Below, piece after piece: positions 43,409 to 51,998 of a DNA stretch of 64,000 bases. Within the stretch, counting starts at the first letter, position 1. Every line of letters starts with the position of its first letter. The stretch is from positions 1-64,000 of the forward strand of contig CAZOJI010000023.1 of the NCBI GenBank assembly GCA_964580055.1. The letters are read 5' to 3'. The notes beneath the pieces are model-generated. The model did not search any database. It saw nothing but the letters and a program-made list of their open reading frames with translations, and was not told where the DNA came from. The DNA comes from JBDGYW01 sp964580055 (lineage in GTDB: Bacteria > Gemmatimonadota > Gemmatimonadetes > Gemmatimonadales > GWC2-71-9). The position numbers were made by a program, and so were the translations under genes.

Positions 43409-44224
43409 TCAGTTCGCCACGTTCAAGAATGCGATTTGCACCGGCAACTCGAACGTCGTGTAGTCCGGCTTCCCTTGAGGAATGGCATAACTCTGGGTCA
43501 CTAGATTCAGTTCGAGCCCCGTCACCCGGGCGAGATTGCCCGGCGGTACGTCTGCCGGCTGAGGGTTTGCATCCACCAGGAATCTGAATCGCGCGGTTGA
43601 GTCGAATGGGGCAACGAGTTCTTCGTAGGCGCCGGCATTGACGCGTCGCCACAGTCCGATCCGGCCCGGCAGATCCGTGGAAGCGAAGAACCGGTAGGAA
43701 ACGGTCTGGTACAGATAGAAGATCTCCCCGGTCGGCACCACACCCTGGGGCTGAAGCGCGATCAACGTGCCTCCCGGCACCACCTGAATTCTCTCACTTG
43801 TGCATGCAGCCAGGTCAGATGACGAGGACACGCTGCTCAGCGCCTGTTGAACGTACGTTCCTCCCGATCCTCGCCGCATGATTCCATCCGGAACGGCCGA
43901 TGTGTACATCAGCGAGTCCGCCGGCATCAGCGCGGCGATCCTCTCTGAACCACTGACGCCGCATGCAATACCGAACACGTAGGGAACTCTGACCGTAACG
44001 CTCTCAGGCGCCGCTGAAACAAGACCGCCGTCCGATACCATGCGCAATTCGACGCTGGTAACGTTCTGCGCGGCGCGTGCGGTTTGACGCGCAGCCATCA
44101 TCGCGTCCTGCTGGCTCACGAAGCGTGAGTCACTCAGGAGTATACGGACCAGCGCCGTGGCCAGAATCGCAGCCAAGGTCATGGCGATCAACAGCTCCAC
44201 CAGAGTGAAACCCCGCGATGTCAT
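43409..44224 (-). CDS. Prepilin-type protein, PilW-like
   Basis: 271 residues. A canonical class III signal (SRGFTLVELLIAM) with cleavage after Gly and Glu5 of the mature protein, then the long N-terminal helix and a globular domain with four cysteines. It is a minor pseudopilin of the PilW/GspJ type that would initiate pilus or type II secretion pseudopilus assembly. The start overlaps the PilV-like stop (ATGA). Confidence 0.85.
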   Translation of the reverse strand: MTSRGFTLVELLIAMTLAAILATALVRILLSDSRFVSQQDAMMAARQTARAAQNVTSVELRMVSDGGLVSAAPESVTVRVPYVFGIACGVSGSERIAALMPADSLMYTSAVPDGIMRRGSGGTYVQQALSSVSSSSDLAACTSERIQVVPGGTLIALQPQGVVPTGEIFYLYQTVSYRFFASTDLPGRIGLWRRVNAGAYEELVAPFDSTARFRFLVDANPQPADVPPGNLARVTGLELNLVTQSYAIPQGKPDYTTFELPVQIAFLNVAN

Positions 44225-44631
44225 TCGAAACCGAACGGGGATTTAGAGCGGGTTCTGGTCCGCTCGACGGTTATGGTGTCAGGGGACGGCCTCAGGTTTC
44301 CTGTCGGCGAGATCGTGATCCGGGCCAGGCGGTACCTGGGCGTATTTGTCATCAAGACTACGCAACGCGTGTACTGTAGCAACCCGGTGGTGAGACTGTC
44401 GGTGCATCCGACGGCAGAGGGAATGCTATCCCACGGCAATCCGTGCAGCCAGGAACCGGCGGACTCGATGGCGGCACTCCGGTACGCCACTCCAGCAGAG
44501 GCTCTGGTGTGTCGAGCGACCTGAAACATCAAGGCGCCAAGGGCCAACACGACGACGCTGAGAATGGTGATGGCAACCACGACCTCAATCAGCGACAGCC
44601 CCTTCCGGTTCGAGACAGGCTCACGGCGCAT
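44221..44631 (-). CDS. Prepilin-type protein, PilV/GspI-like
   Basis: 136 residues. Leader NRKGLSLIEVVVAITILSV with Gly before the mature Leu and Glu5 in place. The short globular domain includes a pair of cysteines (VGCTDS, TRCVVL). It overlaps its neighbours on both sides (11 bp with the FimT-like gene, 4 bp with the PilW-like gene). The assignment to PilV or GspI rests on size and position. Confidence 0.82.
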   Translation of the reverse strand: MRREPVSNRKGLSLIEVVVAITILSVVVLALGALMFQVARHTRASAGVAYRSAAIESAGSWLHGLPWDSIPSAVGCTDSLTTGLLQYTRCVVLMTNTPRYRLARITISPTGNLRPSPDTITVERTRTRSKSPFGFE

Positions 44632-45076
44632 TTGTTATCCTCACCTGTCCCGCACGGGTGATACGCACGTACCGTTGCACCGCGTTCACTCTCACGGTGA
44701 AATTCCCTGCGGATCTCACGACACCGTTGGGGAATATCTCCAGCGTCGTGGGATTTGCCTGTAGTTGATCGACGCGGACGTCGGTATCGTCACCGAGGTA
44801 TGCTTCGCGGTAAACCGTGGCTGAGGCAGCGTCGCGAATCATATAGCCTCTCAGCGCTTCGGACGTGATGAAGACCACTGGTCGGCGTTGGCGAGCCGCG
44901 ATCATCTGTGCGTATTGCAGGTCGGCCGCTATCATCGCGACGGAACGGCGCACGCGGGCTCGTTCCAGGGTCGGCGCTAACCTGACGATGGCGAAAGCAG
45001 CCATGATCGAGGCGACCGACAGGACCATTACCAGTTCGATCAATGTGAAGCCTCGACGGCCGCGTGAATGGCGCAT
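44621..45076 (-). CDS. Prepilin-type protein, FimT/GspH-like
   Basis: 151 residues. Leader RRGFTLIELVMVLSVASIM with Glu5, then a GspH-type fold (DLQYAQMIAARQRRPVVFI, IFPNGVV, RITRAGQVRI). First gene of the minor-pilin operon; a sigma-54-type site lies about 60 bp upstream. ATG at 45076 was preferred; GTG at 45085 is in frame. No major pilin, peptidase or pilus ATPase is in the window. Confidence 0.85.
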   Translation of the reverse strand: MRHSRGRRGFTLIELVMVLSVASIMAAFAIVRLAPTLERARVRRSVAMIAADLQYAQMIAARQRRPVVFITSEALRGYMIRDAASATVYREAYLGDDTDVRVDQLQANPTTLEIFPNGVVRSAGNFTVRVNAVQRYVRITRAGQVRITNAP

Positions 45077-45133
45077 TCGTTCCACTATCCGGATTCGTTG
45101 GTTTTACTGATCGGGCCAGCCGACCTAGGCGCC

Positions 45134-45148
45134 GCAAAAACAGCGCCA
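45134..45148 (-). promoter_or_regulatory. Sigma-54-type promoter upstream of the pseudopilin operon
   Basis: On the minus strand TGGCGC then five bases then TTGC gives the -24 GG and -12 GC with the required 10-bp spacing. A start near 45122 would leave a leader of about 46 nt before the FimT-like ATG. The sigma-54 activator encoded at 46615 is close by. Confidence 0.5.
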
Positions 45149-45223
45149 CATTGTTCCCGAACCATTGAGGACCAGGAACTGGTTGTCAAGCGGCGCCATC
45201 ACGTAAACTCGGTCAGCGCGCAT

Positions 45224-46618
45224 TCATGAGCGGCCTGAGCCGCCACTTCTTTCACGGTTGTCAGCCTTTGCCGGACCGCGAACTGGCAACCGCAGCGTAG
45301 CACGGCACCCGGTTCGGTCTCTCCTGTTCTCCAAGTCAATAGTACCACCGTGCGCCTCGGCTATCTGCAAACACAGCGCCAATCCGATCCCGGATCCCTT
45401 GGCCTTGGTTGTGTAGAACGGCACGAAGAGATTCGAGCTGTCCGGGATGCCGTGACCTTCATCCTCAACATAAATCTCGACAGATTCGTTCTCGAGCCGC
45501 CACCCCACCTCCACTCCGCCCCCCTGCTCTTCAGCGGCATCCACCGCGTTGTCTACCAGGTTTATCAGTAGCTGATCGAGCTGGTCGCCGTCTGCAAGGA
45601 TGTTCACATCCTCGCCCTCTATCACATTGATGTTCATGCGGGTTTCGAGCGTGGTTACTCTCCTGATCCACTGTCCAACATCCACTTCTTTCAACCCAGG
45701 GGGAGGCAGCCTTGCGAGGCGAGCGTACGATGCCATGAACCGGCTAAGTGCCTCGGACCGCGACGAAATGATGTTCAAACCCTGTTGGAGATCCTCGTAG
45801 CTGCCGGAATCGCGTGGCTCACGCTCAGCGATTGTCCGAAGGCTTCCGGCGATTGATTGGATCGGAGCGAGAGAGTTGTTGATCTCGTGGCTGAGCACGC
45901 GTATCAATCGCTTCCACGATTGCCGCTCCTCCTCGCGCAGCAGTCGACTCAAATCGGTGAGCACGAGCAGTTGGTGGGGTCTTCCGTCTTGTCTGAAAGT
46001 GCTGGTGCGCACTTCCCAACGCCCCGAACCGCCCGGAAAAGCGCGCTCCACGATGCGTGGTGCCTCGCCTTCGAGGCAATCTCCTACGCCGAGTTCCTCA
46101 ACGGACAAGCCCACTAGACTGAGCGATGACTTGGCAAACAGGCGTTCTCCTCCACGATTGACCAGGCGCAGGATCCGTTGGTCATCGAACGCCAGCACGG
46201 CGACATCGATTTCTTCCATCACCTTGCGCAGCAGTGCGGTGGCTTCGAGCGCGCCCAGGCGCTGCTGCCTCAGCGTCTCGCCGAGAGTGTTTGCTTCCCA
46301 TACCGCCAGACTCAACGAGTCTCTTGCACTACCAATGGCGCGGGCTCTCATGGAATAGTCGCCCTTGTGCAGCGCGGAGAGCATGTTGGAGAGTGTTTGC
46401 AACGATCTCACGACCCTTTCGCGCAGTGCCACCGCAAAACCGATCCAGCCAATTGCTATGATGCTCGTGAGAGTCCACTGCAATCTCTCAGGATACTCGC
46501 CGGTCCACAGCAGGGCCAATGCGATAGAGCTGCCCGGTAAGCCTGCGAGCAGCGCGAGCAAGAGGATGAGGAGGTCATACGACAGCCCGCCTCCCCTGGC
46601 CCCCTTCGGGTCTGTCAT
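45224..46618 (-). CDS. Sensor histidine kinase (NtrY/AtoS type)
   Basis: 464 residues. Two membrane helices (about 13-40 and 48-66), a HAMP-like linker, a PAS-like domain (about 130-225) and a kinase core with His244 in VLSHEINNSLAPI, N box NLVDNAVDAAEE, and G boxes DEGHGIPD and GSGIGLAL. Its ATG overlaps the stop of the sigma-54 response regulator (ATGA), so the two form a two-component system. The periplasmic sensor loop is almost absent, so it probably senses within the membrane or cytosol. Confidence 0.93.
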   Translation of the reverse strand: MTDPKGARGGGLSYDLLILLLALLAGLPGSSIALALLWTGEYPERLQWTLTSIIAIGWIGFAVALRERVVRSLQTLSNMLSALHKGDYSMRARAIGSARDSLSLAVWEANTLGETLRQQRLGALEATALLRKVMEEIDVAVLAFDDQRILRLVNRGGERLFAKSSLSLVGLSVEELGVGDCLEGEAPRIVERAFPGGSGRWEVRTSTFRQDGRPHQLLVLTDLSRLLREEERQSWKRLIRVLSHEINNSLAPIQSIAGSLRTIAEREPRDSGSYEDLQQGLNIISSRSEALSRFMASYARLARLPPPGLKEVDVGQWIRRVTTLETRMNINVIEGEDVNILADGDQLDQLLINLVDNAVDAAEEQGGGVEVGWRLENESVEIYVEDEGHGIPDSSNLFVPFYTTKAKGSGIGLALCLQIAEAHGGTIDLENRRDRTGCRATLRLPVRGPAKADNRERSGGSGRS

Positions 46619-47979
46619 AGGTCGTGTCGTTGCAGACGCCTGTATAGTGCGCTACGGCTGAGACCAAGAGCGTCAGCGGCCTGGCTCACGTTGCCTTCGT
46701 GCCTCTGGAGCGCCTTCTGAATCAGGATCTTCTCCACCTCGTCTAGAGTCATTTCTTCTATCCCGGGGCGACCCTCTGTCGGTGACACTAGACCAAGGTC
46801 GTGTGCTCGGACCTGCTCATCAGCCGCGAGCAGCACCGCTCGCTCCACTGCGTGTTTCAGTTCACGTATGTTGCCCGGCCACGGATGATCCAACAGCGCC
46901 TGCGAAGCGTCCTCAGAGAACCCCGCCTTGGGCCTCCTGTAACGCTTGGTTTGGCGCTCGAGGAAGTGCTGCGCCAGCAAGGGAATATCTTCGCGCCGCT
47001 CTCGTAGCGGAGGAAGGTGGATCTCTATGGTGTTCAATCGGTAAAGGAGGTCCTCCCGGAAACGGCCGGCCGCGACTTCGGCTTGGGGATCCGCGTTGGT
47101 TGCGGAGATGGCTCGAATGTCCACCCTCCTCGTCTTGGACGAACCTACTCGCTGCACCTCGCCGGTTTCGAGTGCTCGCAGCAGGGTGGCCTGCTGCTTC
47201 AGCGGAACGTTGGCTATCTCGTCTAGAAACAGAGTGCCTTCGTTGGCGAGCTCGAAACGACCGACTCGGTCTGCCTTGGCATCGGTGTAGGCGCCTTTCA
47301 CGTGACCAAACAGCTCGCTCTCGAACACACCTTCCGGAAGCCCGCCAACATTGACCGCGACGAGTGGTTTCGAGGAACGGGTCGATGCGGCGTACAGCCA
47401 ATGGGCGACTACCTCCTTCCCGGTTCCGTGCTCCCCGGTGATCAGGACGTTTGCATCCGACGGCCCAATACGGTCGATGATCTGGAGGACGGGGCGCATG
47501 GCTCTGGACTCAGCGATGAACTCGGGTAGCCCTTCCTTTCGCAGTAAGCGGTTCTCGCCTTCGAGGTGGTGAGCCTTGCGCAACGCACGCCCGAGTTCCA
47601 CCTGGATCTTCAGTGTGGCCAAGAGGCGTTGGTTGTCCCAAGGCTTTTCGACGTAGTCCTTGGCGCCACGACGCATTGCCTCAACGGCGCCATCGACGCT
47701 GCCCCATGCGGTCATCACGACGATGGGAAGATGTGCATCCATCGCTTGCAGCCGGCAAATGAGGTCCATGCCCTCCAGACCGGAAGTGGTATCTCTGGTG
47801 TAGTTCATGTCCATCAATACCGCATCTACGTCCTTGTTCTCCACGACACGCAGAACGCCTGCGGGAGATGTGGCCGTCTCGATCTGGAAACCCTCTCCTT
47901 TCAAGAGCAGGCGGAGTGCCTCCAGCACATCGCTTTGGTCATCTGCAATCAGAATGCGCCCTGTTGACTCACTCGACAT
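46615..47979 (-). CDS. Sigma-54-dependent response regulator (REC-AAA+-Fis)
   Basis: 454 residues. Receiver with phospho-acceptor Asp57 (VLMDMN), AAA+ domain with Walker A GEHGTGKE, the sigma-54 contact loop reading GAYTDA in place of GAFTGA, Walker B GTLFLDEIAN, and a C-terminal Fis-type helix-turn-helix (VSQAADALGLSRSALYRRL). The D-A loop variant is common in activators linked to MacB-type exporters. The ATG at 47979 has GAGGACGAG upstream. It follows the ABC ATPase by 16 bases and overlaps the kinase gene; a sigma-54 promoter ahead of the same gene series suggests positive autoregulation. Confidence 0.93.
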   Translation of the reverse strand: MSSESTGRILIADDQSDVLEALRLLLKGEGFQIETATSPAGVLRVVENKDVDAVLMDMNYTRDTTSGLEGMDLICRLQAMDAHLPIVVMTAWGSVDGAVEAMRRGAKDYVEKPWDNQRLLATLKIQVELGRALRKAHHLEGENRLLRKEGLPEFIAESRAMRPVLQIIDRIGPSDANVLITGEHGTGKEVVAHWLYAASTRSSKPLVAVNVGGLPEGVFESELFGHVKGAYTDAKADRVGRFELANEGTLFLDEIANVPLKQQATLLRALETGEVQRVGSSKTRRVDIRAISATNADPQAEVAAGRFREDLLYRLNTIEIHLPPLRERREDIPLLAQHFLERQTKRYRRPKAGFSEDASQALLDHPWPGNIRELKHAVERAVLLAADEQVRAHDLGLVSPTEGRPGIEEMTLDEVEKILIQKALQRHEGNVSQAADALGLSRSALYRRLQRHDL

Positions 47980-47995
47980 CTCGTCCTCAGTAAAA

Positions 47996-48661
47996 TCAAC
48001 CGTCAACTATCCAGCCGTCATGTAGCTGTATAATGCGATTCCCGTACCTGGCATACTCCTCGTTGTGTGTGACCTGCACTATGGTGGTGCCTTCCTCATT
48101 GAGGCTCTTGAGCAAGTCCATGATCATGATTCCCTGAGAGGAGTGAAGACTGCCCGTGGGTTCGTCTGCGAGGATCAGCTTGGGACTGGATACCATCGCC
48201 CGCGCTACTGCCACGAGCTGCTGCTGGCCCCCGGAGAGTTGGGTTGGGTAGAGGTCCTTCTTGCCAACGATTTGAAACCTATCAAGCATGTCGGCTACGA
48301 TAGCCTGTCGCTCCGGCCTGCGCACGTTCCTGTAGGAAAGCGGTATGTCGAGATTCTCGTAGACCGTGAGATTGTCGAGCAGGTGGTACTGCTGAAACAC
48401 AAACCCTATGTACTGTTTGTGGAGTTCATTTCGTTTTTTTGTCTTGAGTTCGTGTACGGCGCTGTCGACGAAGTAGTATTCACCGGCCCAAGCTCCATCC
48501 AGCATTCCCAGGATTCCAAGTAGCGTCGATTTGCCGGCGCCTGAAGGTCCCATGATTGTGACGAATTCACCCTGCTGGATATCAATGGTTATTTGGCGGA
48601 GCACGAACTGCTTCGCAGCTCCCAGCGGAAAGAACTTTTCCACGTTCCTGAGCGATATCAT
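47996..48661 (-). CDS. ABC transporter ATP-binding protein (MacB/LolD type)
   Basis: 221 residues. Walker A GPSGAGKS, Q-loop GFVFQQYHL, signature LSGGQQQ, Walker B LILADEPTGSLH and H-loop VTHNEEY are present. The residue after the Walker B glutamate region is S-L-H rather than the usual N-L-D, a mild variant. Its partner permease is not adjacent. It is followed by the sigma-54 regulator and kinase. Confidence 0.92.
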   Translation of the reverse strand: MISLRNVEKFFPLGAAKQFVLRQITIDIQQGEFVTIMGPSGAGKSTLLGILGMLDGAWAGEYYFVDSAVHELKTKKRNELHKQYIGFVFQQYHLLDNLTVYENLDIPLSYRNVRRPERQAIVADMLDRFQIVGKKDLYPTQLSGGQQQLVAVARAMVSSPKLILADEPTGSLHSSQGIMIMDLLKSLNEEGTTIVQVTHNEEYARYGNRIIQLHDGWIVDG

Positions 48662-48996
48662 TCCTTGAATCCTGTATGTGACGTTACGTGGAATCTTATT
48701 GGCGCGTCGCGGTTATGCTACACCTGGACGCAGCCCTCTTGGATGACATGAGGCCCAATGCCGGTTCGCCCCTGTCGAGACCAGTCTCAATTCGACCATT
48801 CCGGAGCTCATAGCTTAGAGGCGCTGACCCGGATGTCTTTGCCGTCTTGCACAGCCCAAGTCAGTATTGGACGAACGGCCTTGCCGAACGAACATTCCAC
48901 ATCGTTGGTTTCGCAGCGGTGCGCCGATTGTGCTGAAGCGAGCCGCTGACCCGCAACCGGCACCAACGGGTCACCAATACAGGGGCTCACCCCGTT
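48662..48996. other. 335-bp gap between two exporter ATPase genes
   Basis: In related exporter operons a permease gene would be expected in or near this position. I see no membrane helices in any frame. A 60-codon frame on the minus strand (48808-48990, GTG start six bases after the upstream stop) has no recognisable homology and may be chance or a remnant. Confidence 0.5.
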
Positions 48997-49746
48997 CTAG
49001 GTCAATTCGAAGCCGCTCTCGTGCAACTTGCTCTCGAGTTCCTTCGCCGCTTCACCCGACTCGTCTTCCACTACCCGGCCGTCGAACAGATGTATTGTGC
49101 GATCGGCGTGGGCCGCGTAGCGCGGGTCGTGTGTGACCATGCAGATGGTCGCTCCCTCGCGGTGCAGGTCACGGAGCAGTTCCATCACTGCCTCGCCGTT
49201 GGTCGAATCCAGGTTTCCGGTCGGCTCGTCCGCCAGGAGAATGGCCGGATCGCCCGCAACCGATCGTGCCACGGCTACGCGCTGCTGTTGACCGCCTGAG
49301 AGCTGCGACGGATAGTGTTTCATGCGGTGAGACATGCCGACTCGCTCGAGGGCCTCTTGAACTCGTTTCTTGCGCTCGGCGGACGGCATGTCACGGTAGG
49401 TGAGAGGCAACTCGACATTCTCAAACACCGTCAGATCGCCGATCAGATTGAATGCCTGAAAAACGAAGCCGATCTGCCGATTCCGGATCCTCGCGCGCTG
49501 AGACGCGGAGATGTTGGCCACCGGAGTGCCGGCGAGCGTATAGTTCCCATCGGTGGGCGTGTCCAACAAACCGAGAATGGACAAGAGAGTCGTCTTGCCG
49601 CAACCGGAGGGACCGGCTATGCAAATGTACTCACCTTCGGTGATCTCGAGGTGGATTCCGGCCAGAGCGTGCGTCTCCACCTCCTCAGTGAAGAACACCT
49701 TCTTCACGCCCTCGAGTTTGATCAACGTATCTGTCTGTTCTGCCAT
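48997..49746 (-). CDS. ABC transporter ATP-binding protein (MacB/LolD type)
   Basis: 249 residues. Walker A GPSGCGKT, Q-loop GFVFQAFNL, signature LSGGQQQR, Walker B ILLADEPTGNLD and H-loop VTHDPRY are intact. It follows the adaptor gene by 38 bases and would energise a MacB-type efflux complex. A C-terminal charged extension (ESGEAAKELESK) is unusual but short. No permease is encoded between it and the second ATPase. Confidence 0.93.
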   Translation of the reverse strand: MAEQTDTLIKLEGVKKVFFTEEVETHALAGIHLEITEGEYICIAGPSGCGKTTLLSILGLLDTPTDGNYTLAGTPVANISASQRARIRNRQIGFVFQAFNLIGDLTVFENVELPLTYRDMPSAERKKRVQEALERVGMSHRMKHYPSQLSGGQQQRVAVARSVAGDPAILLADEPTGNLDSTNGEAVMELLRDLHREGATICMVTHDPRYAAHADRTIHLFDGRVVEDESGEAAKELESKLHESGFELT

Positions 49747-49784
49747 GGTCTATTTCCTCTCGATGCCTGGCTTGAGTACAATAC

Positions 49785-51035
49785 TCATCGAATCCTCACG
49801 CGGTCGTACGCATCCCATTGAGACATATCAACGAGGATCACTACGTCTCCCACTCGGAGACCTTCTACGATTTCGATCGTGTTTACCGAGCTGCGACCCA
49901 AACGCACATTCACGCGTTCTGCGTATTTCCCGCCTTCGACCAACTTGAAGAGTCCAACGGTGCTGTGAGCCTGCCCGTAGGCGGGACGCCCGACATATAA
50001 AACGTTCTCGAGCCGTTCCAGCTCAACGATCCCTTCCACCGCCAGGCCCGGACGGGCGGATCGCGGCAGCTCTCCCAGGAGCGAGACATCCACCTCTACG
50101 ACACCGTCTTGAGCTGCCGGGTCGATCCGTATTACGCGCCCCATTATGGTGTCGGTGCGGGTGTCAACGATCGCATCCTGACCAAGCGCGACGTCTCGGG
50201 CTTGCGTCTGCGGAATCCGTAGACGCGCCATGAGTTGGTCCGGCACAACAACTCGGGCTAGGGTCTGCCCGTTCATCACCCATTGGCCCTCCTCCAGGTC
50301 CATCTCCTGAAGAACGCCGTCAATGCCTGCGCGGACCTTCATCGATGCGATCCGCTGCTCCTGGAACTCCACGATTCCTGTCAGACGTTCAATTTGCTGC
50401 TGCTGGACAATGAGCTGCGGTTCCTCGGATTCGCGCATGATTTCGAGGCGCTGCCTCTCGAGATCCAACCGAGTCTCCAGTTCCTCTTCCTGTTCGAGGA
50501 CATTCTGCAACTCTACCTCGGACACGTAACCTTCTCCCTTGGTGGACAGCCGACTGAGAGCCTCGGCGTTCCGCTGTGCCGCCAGGTATTGAGATCGTAC
50601 CTGCGCAATGAGGCTTTCCTGATTCAATCGTTGAGTCTGCAGACTGGACCTGAGCGTCAGCAGTTGCTGCTGTGCCGCCGATAGCTGGCGCTGAGATTCC
50701 AGCAACTGCAACTGTACATCGGGGTTGCTCAGCTCCACTAATATCGTATTCGCCGTGACCTCGGTGCCTGGCTGGATATTTTTGCGCTCGACTCTGCCCT
50801 GGACCTGCGCGGGTATCCAACGGATCTGCTCAGGAACGAGGTTTCCGGGTCCGCGCACGCGGATCAGCATCAGACCTTGCTCCACAGTATCCATCCAGAT
50901 AGTGGCACGATCCACGGTCGGCGCCGCCGGTTTGAGGCGCGATAGCCCGATGGTCGTGACGACAATCAGGACGAGAGCTATGCCCCAGGGTATGTATTTT
51001 TTTCGTCTTGGTGGTGGTTCTCTGGCTATGTCCAC
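49785..51035 (-). CDS. Periplasmic adaptor protein (HlyD/MacA family)
   Basis: 416 residues. Short cytoplasmic leader with R/K-rich RRKK, membrane anchor (YIPWGIALVLIVVTTIGL), lipoyl/barrel-sandwich halves around 70-105 and 240-270, and a long coiled-coil hairpin between them (about 110-235, rich in Q, L and E). C-terminal barrel ends EIVEGLRVGDVVILVD. First gene of the exporter/two-component series; a sigma-54 promoter lies 67-82 bp upstream of its start. Confidence 0.92.
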   Translation of the reverse strand: MDIAREPPPRRKKYIPWGIALVLIVVTTIGLSRLKPAAPTVDRATIWMDTVEQGLMLIRVRGPGNLVPEQIRWIPAQVQGRVERKNIQPGTEVTANTILVELSNPDVQLQLLESQRQLSAAQQQLLTLRSSLQTQRLNQESLIAQVRSQYLAAQRNAEALSRLSTKGEGYVSEVELQNVLEQEEELETRLDLERQRLEIMRESEEPQLIVQQQQIERLTGIVEFQEQRIASMKVRAGIDGVLQEMDLEEGQWVMNGQTLARVVVPDQLMARLRIPQTQARDVALGQDAIVDTRTDTIMGRVIRIDPAAQDGVVEVDVSLLGELPRSARPGLAVEGIVELERLENVLYVGRPAYGQAHSTVGLFKLVEGGKYAERVNVRLGRSSVNTIEIVEGLRVGDVVILVDMSQWDAYDRVRIR

Positions 51036-51101
51036 GGCCGCAACTCCCTTCTGGCCATCCCACAGTTTACTTGACGATCAGTATCACGCATTGGTTTCAA
51101 G

Positions 51102-51117
51102 AGCAACGCACATGCCA
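51102..51117 (-). promoter_or_regulatory. Sigma-54 promoter of the exporter operon
   Basis: On the minus strand TGGCATG then TGCG then TTGCT matches the consensus TGGCAYR-N4-TTGCW, with GG at -24 and GC at -12. The predicted start near 51092 gives a leader of about 57 nt to the adaptor ATG. The operon encodes its own sigma-54 activator. A perfect inverted repeat (GCGTG-ATGG-CACGC, 51121-51134) sits just upstream. Confidence 0.68.
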
Positions 51118-51321
51118 ATCGCGTGATGGCACGCAAGTAGTTGTACTATAAGGTGTTATGGCAATGCGTGTGGGCAACGGCGAAAGGTGGGTGTCCGTTT
51201 GTGGGAACCTGCATTCCAGGAGCGAACAGAGGGATTCGGATTGCCCGCGGTCGGGCCAGACATTTCAAAACTCGGATGGCGTGAGCCAGATGGCCGCGAC
51301 GGTCACATCGTCCTCAGGTCG

Positions 51322-51696
51322 TCAGGGATGTTCGGAGCCCACGAGGCGATGCAGCGCCGGCCGCCGCTTTGCGGTCTTCAACGGTGACGGGATTTCCTTG
51401 CCCGCTTCTGCATAGCGTGCCCTCTGACGGGCACGGAGCAGGTCGCGGGCTTCATCGGTGTGCAGCTCGCATCGGCCGGATATCCAGTTTCGTCTGCACT
51501 CGCTCGGAGCTTCGCGGCACAAACGCTGCGAGATCCTGTGCACCTCGGTAAGTGACTCATGGGAGTGGAGGGCTCTCAAAGATAAGAAAGCTCTACCACA
51601 CTCGGAACACTGCAGGGGTTCGCCGGCCATGTTTTCATCCCGCGAGGAAGTCAACTGAGTCGTCTCGGACATCGGTATTGCGTCAGTGCTCTTCAT
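51322..51696 (-). CDS. C2H2 zinc-finger protein
   Basis: 124 residues. Residues about 30-53 form a C-x2-C-x12-H-x6-H zinc finger with the hydrophobic core of the classical fold (C-S-E-C-G-R-A-F, L-R-A-L, H-S-H). A second Cys/His-rich stretch (CREAPSECR and GRCELH) follows, then a basic tail. C2H2 fingers are uncommon in bacteria. No strong ribosome site fixes the start: ATG at 51696 is used here, with TTG at 51714 and ATG at 51672 as alternatives. It is isolated between noncoding stretches of nearly 300 bp. It could bind DNA or protein. Confidence 0.55.
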   Translation of the reverse strand: MKSTDAIPMSETTQLTSSRDENMAGEPLQCSECGRAFLSLRALHSHESLTEVHRISQRLCREAPSECRRNWISGRCELHTDEARDLLRARQRARYAEAGKEIPSPLKTAKRRPALHRLVGSEHP

Positions 51697-51998
51697 CCCT
51701 TCAACTCGCTTCAAACACTAGATCAAAGTTGGTCGCGGAGGTCGTTTCGGGCTCAATACGTTGACGATTGCGTTCTTTCGGTGAAGTGCAACCTCTCTCA
51801 TTGAATCGCCCACCGTTGCTGGGGTGCAATGTAAAGTACTTTGTGTTGCAAAGTCAATCTCCAAGAATGCAAGTGAGCACGATTCCTGGTTCGATTTGGT
51901 GGAGACAACGTCGAACGGACGTTCTGCTGGTGCAGAATCGAGGCGCCGCGCTCGTCCCAACGAACGCGGCGCCTCGGTGCACGCAGGGCTGCAGGAGT
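51697..51998. other. Intergenic stretch of about 300 bp with no gene
   Basis: AT-richer than its surroundings in the middle (around 51820-51870). I see no coding frame with family resemblance and no clear hairpin. It holds the promoter region of the zinc-finger gene and the 3' end region of the protease gene. Confidence 0.5.

Noticed and set aside
48808..48990. Small 60-codon gene between the two ATPases
   Set aside because: It has close spacing to the upstream stop, but no ribosome site, hydrophobic segment or recognisable motif; left as an uncertain remnant.
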